In this document: piece after piece, positions 7,162 to 17,243 of the stretch
Layout of the letters: each line of letters opens with the position of its first letter
How positions within the stretch are numbered: position 1 is the stretch's first letter
Origin: Jiangella alkaliphila
GTDB taxonomy: Bacteria; Actinomycetota; Actinomycetes; Jiangellales; Jiangellaceae
DNA: 64,000 bases
Direction: 5' to 3'
NCBI RefSeq assembly: GCF_900105925.1
Contig: NZ_LT629791.1
Location: 930,001 to 994,000 of the forward strand
Notes under the pieces: model-generated
Seen by the model: the letters and a program-made list of their open reading frames with translations, nothing else
Databases searched by the model: none
Told to the model about the DNA's origin: nothing
Position numbers and translations under genes: made by a program

Positions 7162-9390
7162 TCAGGCCGTCGTGCCGTTACGCCGGGCGCGCAGCGCGAT
7201 CGCGACGCCGCCCAGGGCGAGCAGCGCGACGCCGACCACGATCATCCAGGTGTTGGACGAACCGGTGTCGGGCAGCTCGTCGCCGTCGTCGTCACCCTCG
7301 GACTCGGGGGCGACGGTGAACGAGACCGAGGCCTCCGACGCGGTCAGCTCCGGGTCGCCGCCCTCGACGGACGCGGACGCGGTGAGCGTGAACTCGCCGT
7401 TCGGCAGCGCCTCCTCGGGGGTGAACGTCCAGGCGCCGTCCTCGCCGATCTCGAGCTCGCCGGCCCACTCGTCGGCGGCGGTCTGAACCCGCTCCGACGA
7501 CTCGGTGACGGTGCCCTCGATCGCCAGTGTCAGGTCGGCGCCGGGGTAGGCGGTGCCGCTGAACACGACGTCGCCGGTGACGGTCGCGCCGTCCTCCGGC
7601 TCGGCGATGGTGACCGGCGGCACCGTGATGCCGAGGCCGGCCACGGTGACGGTCTGGCTGTCACCGTCGAAGGACTGCGTGACGGTGGCGTCGAACCGCT
7701 CGCCGGCCGGCAGGTCCGCCGACGGGGTGAGGGTCCAGGCGCCGTCGTCGCCGACGGTGGCCTCGCCGAACGACTCCTCGCCGACGGTCAGCGTCACCGT
7801 GGCGCCGGGCTGGCCGGTGCCGGAGAAGCCGGGCCGGGCGTTGCCGGTGGTCTGGCCGTCGGTGGGCGACGCGACCGTGAGCTGCTCGACCTGCACCTCG
7901 GTGGAGGTGAAGGTGCCCTCCGCCGCGGCGGACCGGGAGAAGTTGCCGTAGGACGCGGTGATCTCGTAGGTGTGCTCACCCGGGACCAGCTCGTCGGTGA
8001 CGGCGGCCGAGAAGGCGCCGTCGTCGGTGACGGTGCCCTCGTAGGTCTGCTCGCCGTCGATGACCAGGCGGACCTTGTGGGTCGACCGTGCACCCTCGAC
8101 GGTGCCGGTGAAGGTCGGCCGCGGGCCGGTCTCACCGCCGTCCTCGGGCGAGGCGACGACCGGGGTCGCGACGGCGACCGCCAGCTCCCACTCGCCACCC
8201 AGCAGCGTCAGCGCGTTGTACTGACCCGTCGCCAGCGAGTAGCCGATGCTGAAGTCGGCGTCGCCGGTGTCGGGCGACTGCGCCGGGTTCCAGCTGTCGC
8301 ACTCGGTCCGGCCGTCGTGCGTCGAGCCGGAGTTGACGCCGAGCGCGTAGTTGCCGACGACGATCGAGCCGCCGCTGTCGCCACCGAGCATGCAGGCGTT
8401 GAAGATGAAGCCGGTGACGTTCTGCTCACCGACCGGCGTGCTCTGCACCGGCACCAGGATGTCGCCGCAGGTCCAGCCGGAGGTGGCGCCGGACTTGCAG
8501 GCCTGGGCGCCGGCGACGGCGTCGATCGGGCCGCGGATGGTGACCGAGGCGTCGTCGGGCGCGCCCGAGCCGCCACCCCAGCCGGCCACCTGCGGCACGC
8601 CGGTCCAGTCGGCGCCGGTGACGTCGACCAGGCCGCCGTCGTGCTCCTCGCCGTAGTGGAACGAACCCGGCACGAACTCGCCGAGCTCCGGGCCGGGGAA
8701 CTCCGACGCCCAGTCCTCGGTGCCCCAGATCGGGGCGTCCAGCTCGATGTGGTGCACCGGGTAGGTGAACTGCTCGCCGGTCTCCTCGCTGACGCCGCAG
8801 TGGCCGGCGGTCAGGTAGCGCGAGTTGCCGTCGGGGTCGTACCCGCTGAACCCGACGGAGCAGCGGCTGAGGTCGAACGCGCCGGTCTCGTCCGGCTCGC
8901 TGATCTGGTAGGCGTAGCCGTAGCCGCCCTTGTGGTCGCGGGCCGGCTGGACCTCACGCTCGGTGTTCAGAGCGTCCAGCGGGCCGACGACGACACTGGC
9001 GCCGCTGGCCTCGACGGCAGCGGCGTCGGACTCGCTGGCGACGTTGATGGTGACGTCCTGGCCGTCGATCGAGGCGCCGAGCACGTCGACACCTCGGTCA
9101 CGCAGCACCGTGGCGGCGTCGGAGGCGGCACGAGCCCGCTCCGCGTTCGCCAGGTACTGCTCGGGGGCGACGCCGAGATCGCGCTCGATCGCCTCCCGCA
9201 GAGTGGCCGGCAGCTGTGCTGCCAGCTCGATGAAGTCGTCGGCGGCGAACGTCGGCACGGTGACCGGGATTTGTTCGTCAGCCTGGGCCGCGGCGCTGGA
9301 GGCGAAGACGCCACCACTCACCACGGCCGAGGCGACGAGCACCCCGGCGAACCGTGCCGCGCCTCGCCGACGCGGCAGCTTTGCGTTCAC
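7162..9390 (-). CDS. secreted S1-family serine protease with Ig-like repeats and LPXTG-type anchor
   Basis: This 742-residue precursor begins with a signal peptide (RRRGAARF, then a hydrophobic VLVASAVVSGGVF segment, cleavage near SAAAQA). A pro-region of about 110 residues resembles alpha-lytic-protease-type propeptides. The trypsin-fold domain carries the His motif YLTAGHCG and the Ser motif MLGGDSGGS, with cysteines around both. The Asp is probably in HDGGLVDV. Three or more beta-sandwich repeats of about 90 residues follow, rich in FSGT and DGAWT(F/L)TP motifs. The C-terminus has the sorting signal LPDTGSSNTW, a hydrophobic stretch and RARRNG, so the protein should be linked to peptidoglycan by a sortase. 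GTG at 9390 is chosen because GGAG lies 5 bases upstream. Confidence 0.9.
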   Translation of the reverse strand: MNAKLPRRRGAARFAGVLVASAVVSGGVFASSAAAQADEQIPVTVPTFAADDFIELAAQLPATLREAIERDLGVAPEQYLANAERARAASDAATVLRDRGVDVLGASIDGQDVTINVASESDAAAVEASGASVVVGPLDALNTEREVQPARDHKGGYGYAYQISEPDETGAFDLSRCSVGFSGYDPDGNSRYLTAGHCGVSEETGEQFTYPVHHIELDAPIWGTEDWASEFPGPELGEFVPGSFHYGEEHDGGLVDVTGADWTGVPQVAGWGGGSGAPDDASVTIRGPIDAVAGAQACKSGATSGWTCGDILVPVQSTPVGEQNVTGFIFNACMLGGDSGGSIVVGNYALGVNSGSTHDGRTECDSWNPAQSPDTGDADFSIGYSLATGQYNALTLLGGEWELAVAVATPVVASPEDGGETGPRPTFTGTVEGARSTHKVRLVIDGEQTYEGTVTDDGAFSAAVTDELVPGEHTYEITASYGNFSRSAAAEGTFTSTEVQVEQLTVASPTDGQTTGNARPGFSGTGQPGATVTLTVGEESFGEATVGDDGAWTLTPSADLPAGERFDATVTQSFDGDSQTVTVAGLGITVPPVTIAEPEDGATVTGDVVFSGTAYPGADLTLAIEGTVTESSERVQTAADEWAGELEIGEDGAWTFTPEEALPNGEFTLTASASVEGGDPELTASEASVSFTVAPESEGDDDGDELPDTGSSNTWMIVVGVALLALGGVAIALRARRNGTTA

Positions 9391-9609
9391 AGATTCTCCA
9401 AATACTCCACTTGACATGGCGTTGCCCGGAATCGCCCATTCAGTCGGAATCTAGCGTCTGACGTGCGGAAACCCGGGCGAGATCACGTTACACAAGTCGA
9501 CTGCGGCGTGACAGCTTCATCACCAAGTGGTCACAATGAATTCCGGGAACAATTCCCCGAAGAATTGACGAGCCGCCCTTTGTCGGTGCAATCCGGACAA
9601 GGACCAGGA

Positions 9610-12570
9610 TCAGCGTCCGGCGGCGGCCAGCGTGAGCTCCGCGCGGGCCTCCGCGGCCAGCCGGACGTGCCGGTTCTCGACGGCGACGGTGACGGCGTCA
9701 GCGGCGGCCACGCGCCCGTCGGCGCCGAAGTGCCGCAGCGTCCGAGCGGCGTCGAGCAGCGACAGCGCCCGCATCCAGGTCGAGCCGAGCGCGACGGCGA
9801 TGTCGACCGCCTGCCAGCTGGACCGCAGCGCCTCGTCGCGGTCGCCGGCCGCCCGGTGCACGGCCACTGCCACCGACGCCGCGTAGTGCGCGTCGTACGA
9901 CACCGGCGCCGGGGTCTCGACGGCGTCGGCGGCGGCGAGGTCGGCGCGGGCGTCGGCGCACCGGCCCAGCCCGGCGTACGCCCGGGCGCGGGTCCGCAGG
10001 CACCGGGCCCGGATCTGCGCCGACAGGAACTCGCGGTCGGCCACGCAGGCCGCGATGACGTCCACCGCCTCCTGGTACCGGCCCGCCTCGACGTCGATGC
10101 AGGCCCGGTTGTCGAACATGATCAGCTCGCCGTACCGGTCGCCCAGCTCGCGGCGCAGCTCGATGGCGCGCTCGGCCGCCTCCAGCGCCTCGTCGAGCCG
10201 GTGCTGCGCGGCCAGCGTCAGCGTGAGGTTGGTCCACGCGGCTGCGGTGATGGCGGGCTGCACCCCGGCCGACCGCGAGGTCCCAGGCTGCGACGAGTCC
10301 CACAAGGGAGAGGCAGAATCGGACGGCGGCGTGGCCGCGCGCAGCACCGTCCGCGCCGTCTCCTCGTCGTCGCCGCTGTCGCAGCACTCGCGGGCGACGG
10401 CGTCGAGGACGACCAGCAGCCCGGCCGCGTGGTCGACCGCCGGATACTCGCCGCCGGCCAGCTCGGCCCGGGCCAGCGCGATCAGCTGCGTCCGCCGCGG
10501 GTGCAGCCAGGCGTGGATCGCGCACCGGTCGGCGAACTGCCGTCCGGGCGGGCAGCCGCGCGGCGGCGTCGGCACGCCTGGGACGCGGTCGGCGGGCCGC
10601 AGCCGCAGCCGCGCATTGCGCAGCGTCAGCAGCAGGTACCCGAGCAGGCGCCGGCGCGCCGTCCGCGCCGCCACCGAGTCGGACACCGCGCGGATGTGGT
10701 CGCCGACGAGGTCGTGCCAGCCGTAGCCGCCCTCGCCGTCGTGCTCGAGCAGCCGGATGTCGGCCAGCCGGTCCAGCAGCCGGCGCGCCTCGGCGGCGTC
10801 GACCTCCCAGACGACGGCCGCGGTCTCGACGTCGACGGTGGCGCCGGTCAGGGCCGCGAGCAGCCGGTACCGCTGCGCCTGGACGGGCTGCAGGCTGACG
10901 TAGGTGGCGTCGAGCATGGCGCTGACGGCCAGCCCGCCGGCCCGCAGCTCGTCCAGCCGGTCGCCGTCGCGCAGCCGCCCGGCGAAGTGCCCGATCGGCC
11001 AGGCCGGCCGGGTGGCCAGCCGCCCGGCGGCGATGCGCACCGCCAGCGGCGACCCGGCGCACCGTTCCAGGACGGCCGTGGTGGCGTCGGGCTCGGCCTC
11101 CAGCCGGTCAGCGCCGACGACGGACGCCAGCAGCTCGCGCGCCTCGGGCTCGGAGAACATGCCGAGGTCGACCCGGGCATCGGCCGGCAGCGACGGGATC
11201 CGCCGCCGGCTGGTGACGATGACGGCGCACTCGGACTCCGCCGGCAGCAGCGAGGCGACGGTGTCCGGGTCGGCGTCGTCCATCAGCACCAGCAGCCGGC
11301 GGCCGGCGCACAGGCGGCGGAACAGCTCGGCGCGCTCATGGGGGCACGGCGGCAGGTCGGACCCGCCGACGCCGAGCGCCCGGAGCAGTCCGGCCAGCGC
11401 GTCGGTGCCGAGCGCCGCGGCGTCGCTGCTGGTGCGCAGGTCGGCGAAGAGCTGGCCGTCGGGATAGTGGTCGAGGACCTCGTGCGCCACGCGCAGCGCC
11501 AAGGTCGTCTTGCCGGTGCCGCCGGGCCCGGACACCAGCACCGTCCGGCAGCGGCCCTCGGGCGCGGGACCGTCGCGGAGCGCAGCCGCGAGCGTGGCGA
11601 CCTCCGCGTCCCGGCCCACGAACGACCTCGGCCGCGACGGCAGCTGCTCAGGCCGGGTGCCCGGCCCGGCGCCCGGAGCGGACGGCGCGGCCGGCGCGGT
11701 CCGTGCGGACGGCGCGACGACCGGCCGCGCGGGCGGTTCGGCGTCCGGCGCGGCGGTGTCGTCCGCTCCGGTGAGGTCGCCGCCGGTCAGCAGGCGGGCG
11801 TGCAGCGCGGCCAGCTCGCGCCCCGGACGCCGGCCGACGGCGCGCAGCGCGCGGACGGTGTCGTGGAAGACTCCGAGCGCGTCGCCCTGGCGGCCCTCGC
11901 GGTAGAGCGCGATCATCAGCTGGCCGGCGGCGCCCTCGCGCTCCGGGTGGGCGGTCGCCAATTCGCGCAGCTCGCGGATCACGCCGTCGTCGGGGCCGTG
12001 CAGGAGCAGCCGCAGCTCGTGCGCCCGCTCGGCGACGGTGAGCACCTCGTCCAGCAGTGACGGCGCCGTCTGACAGGTCAGGACGTCGGGCCAGAGGCCG
12101 GCCAGCGGGTTGCCCCGCCACATGACCAGCGCCTGGTCCAGCAGCGCGAGCCGCCCGGGCAGGTCGTCCATGGCCCGCGCCGCCGCGAACAGTCCGCGGA
12201 ACCGCGTCACGTCGACGACGTCCGGCGGCAGGCCGAGCCGGTAGCCGTCACCGGCCGACTCGACCGCGAACCGGCCGAGCACCGCGCGCACCCGGGTCAC
12301 GTGCGTCTGGAGCGCCGCCCGCGGGTGCTCGGGCTGGGCGTCGGGCCAGAGCAGCCGGGCCAGCGTGCCCTGCGTGACGACGCCGCCGGGACGCAGCGCC
12401 AGCGCGGCCAGGATCACCGCCGGCCGCCCGGACGGTACCGGCACCGGCACGCCGTCGCGGCGCACCTCGACCGCGCCGAGCAGCCGGACGTCCAGCTGGG
12501 GCGCGCCGGGCCCCGCGACCCCGCCCGGGCCGCTGCGCAGTCCGACGTCGAGGTCCGGGGTGTGGGTCAC
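9610..12570 (-). CDS. SARP/AfsR-type regulator (BTAD, NB-ARC, TPR), second of a coupled pair
   Basis: This is a 986-residue transcription factor. In order it has a winged-helix/OmpR-like DNA-binding domain (about 25-110: LDVRLLGAVEVRRDGVPVPV, then ILAALALRPGGVV), a bacterial transcriptional activation domain to about 265, a P-loop NTPase module with Walker A SGPGGTGKTTLAL and Walker B RRLLVLMDD, a winged-helix segment, and C-terminal helical TPR-like repeats. AfsR-like proteins activate secondary-metabolite or stress genes when phosphorylated or nucleotide-bound. The start is GTG at 12570, overlapping the upstream gene's stop in a GTGA arrangement, so translation is coupled. It is clearly a paralogue of its upstream neighbour. 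No biosynthetic cluster is adjacent, so its target is unknown. Confidence 0.92.
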   Translation of the reverse strand: MTHTPDLDVGLRSGPGGVAGPGAPQLDVRLLGAVEVRRDGVPVPVPSGRPAVILAALALRPGGVVTQGTLARLLWPDAQPEHPRAALQTHVTRVRAVLGRFAVESAGDGYRLGLPPDVVDVTRFRGLFAAARAMDDLPGRLALLDQALVMWRGNPLAGLWPDVLTCQTAPSLLDEVLTVAERAHELRLLLHGPDDGVIRELRELATAHPEREGAAGQLMIALYREGRQGDALGVFHDTVRALRAVGRRPGRELAALHARLLTGGDLTGADDTAAPDAEPPARPVVAPSARTAPAAPSAPGAGPGTRPEQLPSRPRSFVGRDAEVATLAAALRDGPAPEGRCRTVLVSGPGGTGKTTLALRVAHEVLDHYPDGQLFADLRTSSDAAALGTDALAGLLRALGVGGSDLPPCPHERAELFRRLCAGRRLLVLMDDADPDTVASLLPAESECAVIVTSRRRIPSLPADARVDLGMFSEPEARELLASVVGADRLEAEPDATTAVLERCAGSPLAVRIAAGRLATRPAWPIGHFAGRLRDGDRLDELRAGGLAVSAMLDATYVSLQPVQAQRYRLLAALTGATVDVETAAVVWEVDAAEARRLLDRLADIRLLEHDGEGGYGWHDLVGDHIRAVSDSVAARTARRRLLGYLLLTLRNARLRLRPADRVPGVPTPPRGCPPGRQFADRCAIHAWLHPRRTQLIALARAELAGGEYPAVDHAAGLLVVLDAVARECCDSGDDEETARTVLRAATPPSDSASPLWDSSQPGTSRSAGVQPAITAAAWTNLTLTLAAQHRLDEALEAAERAIELRRELGDRYGELIMFDNRACIDVEAGRYQEAVDVIAACVADREFLSAQIRARCLRTRARAYAGLGRCADARADLAAADAVETPAPVSYDAHYAASVAVAVHRAAGDRDEALRSSWQAVDIAVALGSTWMRALSLLDAARTLRHFGADGRVAAADAVTVAVENRHVRLAAEARAELTLAAAGR

Positions 12571-15461
12571 GGCCGCTCCACCACCAGGTCGCGCAGCTCG
12601 TCGGCGCGCGCCGAGCCGAGCGACTCGAAGATCTTCAGCGCCGCCGCCCAGTGCACCCGCGCGGTCTCGTCGTCGCCGGCGCCGGCGCGGCTGTGGCCCA
12701 GCTCGGCCAGCGCCTCGGCCTCGACGTCGGTCAGGTGACCCTCGCGGGCCAGCGCGGCCGCCCGCGCGGCCGGGCCGCCGCCGTCGTGTCCGGACCGGCG
12801 CAGCGCATGCGCCTCCTTGACCAGGCCGGTGGCCTGCAGCGGCACCGAACCCAGCTCGACGGCGACCGCGACGGCGCGTTGGAACCCGGCCACCGCCTCG
12901 TCGGCGGCGCCGGTCTCGAGCGCGAGGTGCGCCAGCACCAGCAGCTGGTCGAACAGCTCGACGCCGGGCTCGTCGCCGAGGCCCTCGCCGGTCAGCTCCA
13001 GGTTGCGCCGGGCGTCGTCGTAGCGGCCCAGGCTCGTCTGCACGTGGGCGAGGTTGCGCCGGCAGCGCCGCCGGACCTCCGGGGAGAGGACGTCGTCGGC
13101 CTCGGCGCACCGCTCGAACAGCTCGGCGGCCTCTTCGTACCGGCCGTCCAGCTCGTGCCAGACCGCCATGTTGTGCAGCATGATCACTTCGCCGTACCGG
13201 TCGCCCAGCTCGCGGCGGACCGCCAGGCCACGAGCGCCGGCCTCGAGCGCCTCGCCGCGCCGGCTCTGCGCACCGAGCGACAGCGCCAGCGCGTGCCAGG
13301 CCCGCGCCGTCAGCACCGGGTCGCCGAGCTTGGCCGGCACGTCGAGCACCGCGCGCGAGAGGTCCTCGGTGTGCGCCTCGCGGCAGCATTCGTACCGCGC
13401 CCGGGCCAGCGCCAGCAGCAGCGCGGCCGACTCGTCGACGACGTCCTGCTGCTCGGAGTGCAGGCCGGCCAGGCCCAGCGACGTCATGAGCGCGGTGTGC
13501 GGGTGCAGCCACGCGTGGATCTCGGCGCGGTCGGCGAACTCGTGGCCCTGGACCTCGTGCGGGAACCACGACCCGGGCTCGACGGCGTTGCCGCCCGGCC
13601 GCAGCACCGGCCACAGGTTGTGCAGGCAGCGCAGGTAGTACCGGACGAGGCGGCGGCGGGCGGCGATGACGCGATGGGTGTCGGCGACGGCGCGCAGGTG
13701 GTCGTCGACGAGGTCGTGCCAGCGGTACTCGTCGGGCGCGGCGGAGTCGATCAGCCGGACGTCGACCAGGTGCTCGAGCACGCTGCGGGCGTCGTCGGCC
13801 GAGACGTCCCAGGTGGCGGCAGCGGTCTCGACATCGAGCGCGGGACCGGGCACGGCCGCGAGCAGCCGGAACCGGAACGCGATGGCGGGGTCGAGGCCCT
13901 GTACGGACGCCGTCAGCATCGCCCGCACGCTGAGGTCGCCCATCTCCAGCTCGTCGAGCCGGCTGGTCAGCAGCCGCTCCGCGAAGTGGTCGATCGGCCA
14001 GGCCGGCCGGGTGACCAGCCGCCCGCCGGCAATGCGCAGCGCCAGCGGCGAGCCCTTGCAGGCACTCACGACCAGCGCGGTCGCCTCGGGCTCGGCGGCC
14101 AGGCGCGCGCGGCCGACCATCGACTCGAGCAGCTCGTTGGCGTCCTCGTCGGAGAACAGCGCGAGGTCGATCTGCACGTCGGACGGGATCATGCTCAGCT
14201 GCGGCCGGCTGGTCACCAGCACGCTGCAGCCGCCGGCGCCGGGCAGCAGCGGCGTCACCTGCGCGGCGTCGCGGGCGTCGTCGAGCACGACCAGCAGCCG
14301 CCGGTGCGCGCACGCGGACCGGAACAGCGCGGCCCGCTCGTCCAGCGTCGCCGGGATGTCCTCCTCGGTCGTGGCCAGCGCGCGCAGGAACTCGGCCAGC
14401 ACCTCGCCGGGCTCGGCGGGGACGGTGGAGCCGCGCAGCTCGGCGAAGAGCTGGCCGTCGGGGTGCGCCTCGCGCAGCGCGTGCCCGACGTGCAGGGCCA
14501 GCGTGGTCTTCCCCGACCCACCCGGCCCCGAGATCAGTCCCAGCCGGGCCCACGACCGGTTCTCCGACAGCACGGCCGTCAGCAGATCGATCTCGTGCTC
14601 GCGTCCGACGAACTGCGCCGTCGACCGCGGCAGCTGCACCGGCGGGCGCACCACCGCAGCGGCCGCACCGCCGCCGGACGCGCCGCCACCGGCCGTCCCC
14701 GCGCCGGGGGCCGTCGCCAGCAGCGCCGGGTCGGTGTCGAGGATGCGCCGGTGCAGGTCGGTCAGCTCCGGACCCGGATCGATGCCGAGCTCGTCGCGCA
14801 GCACCGTCACGACCTCGTGGTACGCCGCGAGCGCGTCGCCCTGACGGCCCTGGCGGTACAGCGCGAGCATCAGCTGCGCCCAGAGCCGTTCCCGCCACGG
14901 GTGCGCGGCGACCAGACGGCGCAGCGACGGCACGAACTCCTCGTCGGTGCGGTCCAGCCGCAGCCGCAGCTCGTTCATCCGCTCCGTGGCCGACAACAGC
15001 TCCTCGACCAGCAGCGGCGCGGTCGCCTTCTCGAGGTCGTCGGGGTTCAGCCCGGCCAGCGGGTCGCCGCGCCACAGCGCCAGGCCCTCGCGCAGCAGGG
15101 TCAGCTCGGTGACCGGTTCGGCGTCGCGGCCGGCGGCGACCAGCTCGCGGAACCGGGTGACGTCGACGGCGTCGGGCGCGAGGTCGAGGCGGTAGCCGTC
15201 GCCGGCCGCCTGGACGAACCCGTCGCCGAGCGCCGCCCGCAGCCGCGCGACGTGGGTCTGGATGGCCGCCCGCGGGTGCACCGGCTCGTCGTCGGGCCAC
15301 AGCCAGCCGGCCAGCGCGTCGACGGGGACGACGGTGCCAGGGCGCGCGGCGAGTGCAGCGAGGATGACGGTCGGCCGGCCGGGTGGCACCGGGATCGTGA
15401 CCCCGTCGCGGTGCACCTCGACCGGCCCCAGCAGTGCGACCTCAAGCCGCGCCCGGCCCAC
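12567..15461 (-). CDS. SARP/AfsR-type regulator (BTAD, NB-ARC, TPR), first of a coupled pair
   Basis: This 964-residue protein shares the architecture of the downstream gene. The DNA-binding domain (ARLEVALLGPVEVHRDGVTI) comes first, then the BTAD. Next is an NTPase domain with Walker A SGPGGSGKTTLAL and Walker B RRLLVVLDDARD, followed by arginine/sensor segments (CSVLVTSRPQLSMI). The C-terminus has repeated helical pairs including SLGRYDDARRNLE of TPR type. A linker rich in Gly and Ala (about 255-280) separates BTAD from NTPase. The start is GTG at 15461, with GGAGG about 11 bases upstream. The divergent gene at 15630 shares its promoter region and is a candidate target. Confidence 0.92.
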   Translation of the reverse strand: MGRARLEVALLGPVEVHRDGVTIPVPPGRPTVILAALAARPGTVVPVDALAGWLWPDDEPVHPRAAIQTHVARLRAALGDGFVQAAGDGYRLDLAPDAVDVTRFRELVAAGRDAEPVTELTLLREGLALWRGDPLAGLNPDDLEKATAPLLVEELLSATERMNELRLRLDRTDEEFVPSLRRLVAAHPWRERLWAQLMLALYRQGRQGDALAAYHEVVTVLRDELGIDPGPELTDLHRRILDTDPALLATAPGAGTAGGGASGGGAAAAVVRPPVQLPRSTAQFVGREHEIDLLTAVLSENRSWARLGLISGPGGSGKTTLALHVGHALREAHPDGQLFAELRGSTVPAEPGEVLAEFLRALATTEEDIPATLDERAALFRSACAHRRLLVVLDDARDAAQVTPLLPGAGGCSVLVTSRPQLSMIPSDVQIDLALFSDEDANELLESMVGRARLAAEPEATALVVSACKGSPLALRIAGGRLVTRPAWPIDHFAERLLTSRLDELEMGDLSVRAMLTASVQGLDPAIAFRFRLLAAVPGPALDVETAAATWDVSADDARSVLEHLVDVRLIDSAAPDEYRWHDLVDDHLRAVADTHRVIAARRRLVRYYLRCLHNLWPVLRPGGNAVEPGSWFPHEVQGHEFADRAEIHAWLHPHTALMTSLGLAGLHSEQQDVVDESAALLLALARARYECCREAHTEDLSRAVLDVPAKLGDPVLTARAWHALALSLGAQSRRGEALEAGARGLAVRRELGDRYGEVIMLHNMAVWHELDGRYEEAAELFERCAEADDVLSPEVRRRCRRNLAHVQTSLGRYDDARRNLELTGEGLGDEPGVELFDQLLVLAHLALETGAADEAVAGFQRAVAVAVELGSVPLQATGLVKEAHALRRSGHDGGGPAARAAALAREGHLTDVEAEALAELGHSRAGAGDDETARVHWAAALKIFESLGSARADELRDLVVERP

Positions 15462-15629
15462 CAGCTCTCACCCCTCCATCCCCTGCGCCACGGCCACCGT
15501 ACCGGTGACTGACAGGAGATCGCACAGTCATCCGGCTGCCGGACCCGGCTCGCGCCCCGTTCATCCACCCGCCACCTCGGCGGATTAGCGTGCGTCTCCG
15601 TCCGGCAACCCCCTCAGAAGGGACGTCTC

Positions 15630-17243
15630 ATGCGCAAGCCGACACGCGTCGCCCTCTCCGCCCTCGCCGGCGTCTGCGTCCTGGGGGTGGGCGTCGCGGG
15701 CGCGGGCGCCGCCCCGTCGGCGGCCGCTGACCTGCTGCCGGACGAGCTGCCGCTGGGTCCGGCCGGCCTGGTCGAGCAGCGCGAGCAGGAGGAGCTGGCG
15801 CCCGGCGTCACGCTGTACCGGATCGTCCGCGGCGCCGTCGACCCGGACGACGGCTACACGGCGACCGCCGGCTTCGCGACGACCGAGGCCGAGGCCGGCG
15901 CGCTGGCGGACCGGGTCCGCGCGGCCGGGCTGCAGCCACGAATCGAGCCGGCCGCGGAACCGGCGCCGTCCGGTGCCCCGCTCGGCTGGACCGTGCGGGT
16001 GGGCCTGTTCCCGACGGCGGCCGGTGCCGAGGCGCTGCTGCCGCCGCTGCGGGCGGCCGGCCTGACGCCGCGCGTCGACGACACCTGGCACGACGGCGCC
16101 GAGACCGACGGCCCGTGGCGGGTGACGATCATCGAGGTCGACCCGGACGTGTACGACGGCACGGTCCGCACCGAGCTGGCGACCGGCGAGGTGTTCGGCC
16201 GCGAGACCACCAGCGCGATCGTGGACCGGGTCGGCGCACTGGCCGCGGTCAACGGCGGTTTCTTCACCATCGACGGCAGCCGGAACGTCCCTGGACCCTG
16301 GCTCGAGGGCACCGACGGCGACCCCGCCGGCATCTCGGTGGTGGACGGGCGGCTGGCGTCGGAGTCGGTGGGCGACCGCCCGGCGCTGCTGCTGACCGGC
16401 GACGGCGACGGCCGGGTGCGTCGGCTGGCCACCGACCTCTCCCTCCGAGCCGGCCGCGAGTCAGCCCAGGGTACCGGCCTCAACCGGGAGCCCGGCCTCG
16501 TGCTCAACTGTGGCGGCGTGGGCGCGGCGACGCCGATCGCGGCGCCGGCGCACGACTACACCTGCGGCAACGCGCACGAGCTGGTCGCGTTCACCGCCGA
16601 CTTCGGCGCGCCGCTGCCGGCCGGCGCCGGGTACCAGGTCCGGCTGGACGGCCGCGGCCGTGTGGTCGAGGCGGCACCGGTCCGGGGCGGCGCGGAACCG
16701 CAGGCCGACACCGTCGTCGTCCAGGGCACCGGGGACACCGCGGCCTGGCTGGCCGAGCACGGCACAGTCGGAGTACGGCTCGCCCTCGACACCCGGGTCG
16801 TCGACGGCGACACCGGCCGGCGGGTGCCGCTGCGGCCGGACGCCACCGTGGTCAACGGCGGCCCGCTGCTGGTCGAGGACGGCGCGACCGCGCTCGACCC
16901 GGTGCGCGACGGCTGGAGCCCGGCGACACTGGGCGGCACCGCGCGGGCGGACTTCTACTGGCGCTGGTACGTGCGCCGCAACCCGCGCACCGCGGCCGGC
17001 GTGCTGCCGGACGGGCGGCTCGTGTTCGCGGTCGTCGACGGGCGCCAGCCGGGCCGCAGCGTCGGACTGAGCATCACCGAGACCGCGGCGCTGATGCACT
17101 CGCTCGGCGCGGAGGAGGCGCTGAACCTCGACGGCGGCGGCTCGAGCACCGTCGTCACCGACGACGGCGTCGTCAACACCCCGAGCGACCCGGTCGAGCG
17201 GCCCGTCGGCGACGCCGTCGTGCTCATTCCCGGCCAGGAATGA
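15630..17243 (+). CDS. secreted phosphodiester glycosidase (NAGPA-domain) family protein
   Basis: This is a 537-residue exported protein with an N-terminal signal peptide (MRKPTRVALSALAGVCVLGV, cleavage near SAAA). Residues about 65-150 contain two SPOR-like repeats (GYTATAGFATTEAEAGALAD and GWTVRVGLFPTAAGAEALL). From about 165 the NAGPA/phosphodiester-glycosidase domain begins: VGALAAVNGGFFTID, then GDPAGISVVDGRL, and the C-terminal signature LNLDGGGSSTVV. This family includes the human uncovering enzyme and bacterial wall-polysaccharide enzymes. AAGGGA lies 7 bases before ATG. The last 20 bases overlap the convergent tetR gene. A role in cell-wall glycopolymer turnover is inferred. Confidence 0.88.
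   Translation: MRKPTRVALSALAGVCVLGVGVAGAGAAPSAAADLLPDELPLGPAGLVEQREQEELAPGVTLYRIVRGAVDPDDGYTATAGFATTEAEAGALADRVRAAGLQPRIEPAAEPAPSGAPLGWTVRVGLFPTAAGAEALLPPLRAAGLTPRVDDTWHDGAETDGPWRVTIIEVDPDVYDGTVRTELATGEVFGRETTSAIVDRVGALAAVNGGFFTIDGSRNVPGPWLEGTDGDPAGISVVDGRLASESVGDRPALLLTGDGDGRVRRLATDLSLRAGRESAQGTGLNREPGLVLNCGGVGAATPIAAPAHDYTCGNAHELVAFTADFGAPLPAGAGYQVRLDGRGRVVEAAPVRGGAEPQADTVVVQGTGDTAAWLAEHGTVGVRLALDTRVVDGDTGRRVPLRPDATVVNGGPLLVEDGATALDPVRDGWSPATLGGTARADFYWRWYVRRNPRTAAGVLPDGRLVFAVVDGRQPGRSVGLSITETAALMHSLGAEEALNLDGGGSSTVVTDDGVVNTPSDPVERPVGDAVVLIPGQE

Noticed and set aside
9610..15300. A single open frame of about 1,900 codons on the minus strand covering both AfsR-like genes
   Set aside because: Only its C-terminal half has real homology. 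The first half is an out-of-frame reading of the upstream regulator with Arg/Ala/Pro-rich composition, and a GTG start at 12570 with stop overlap explains the real gene.
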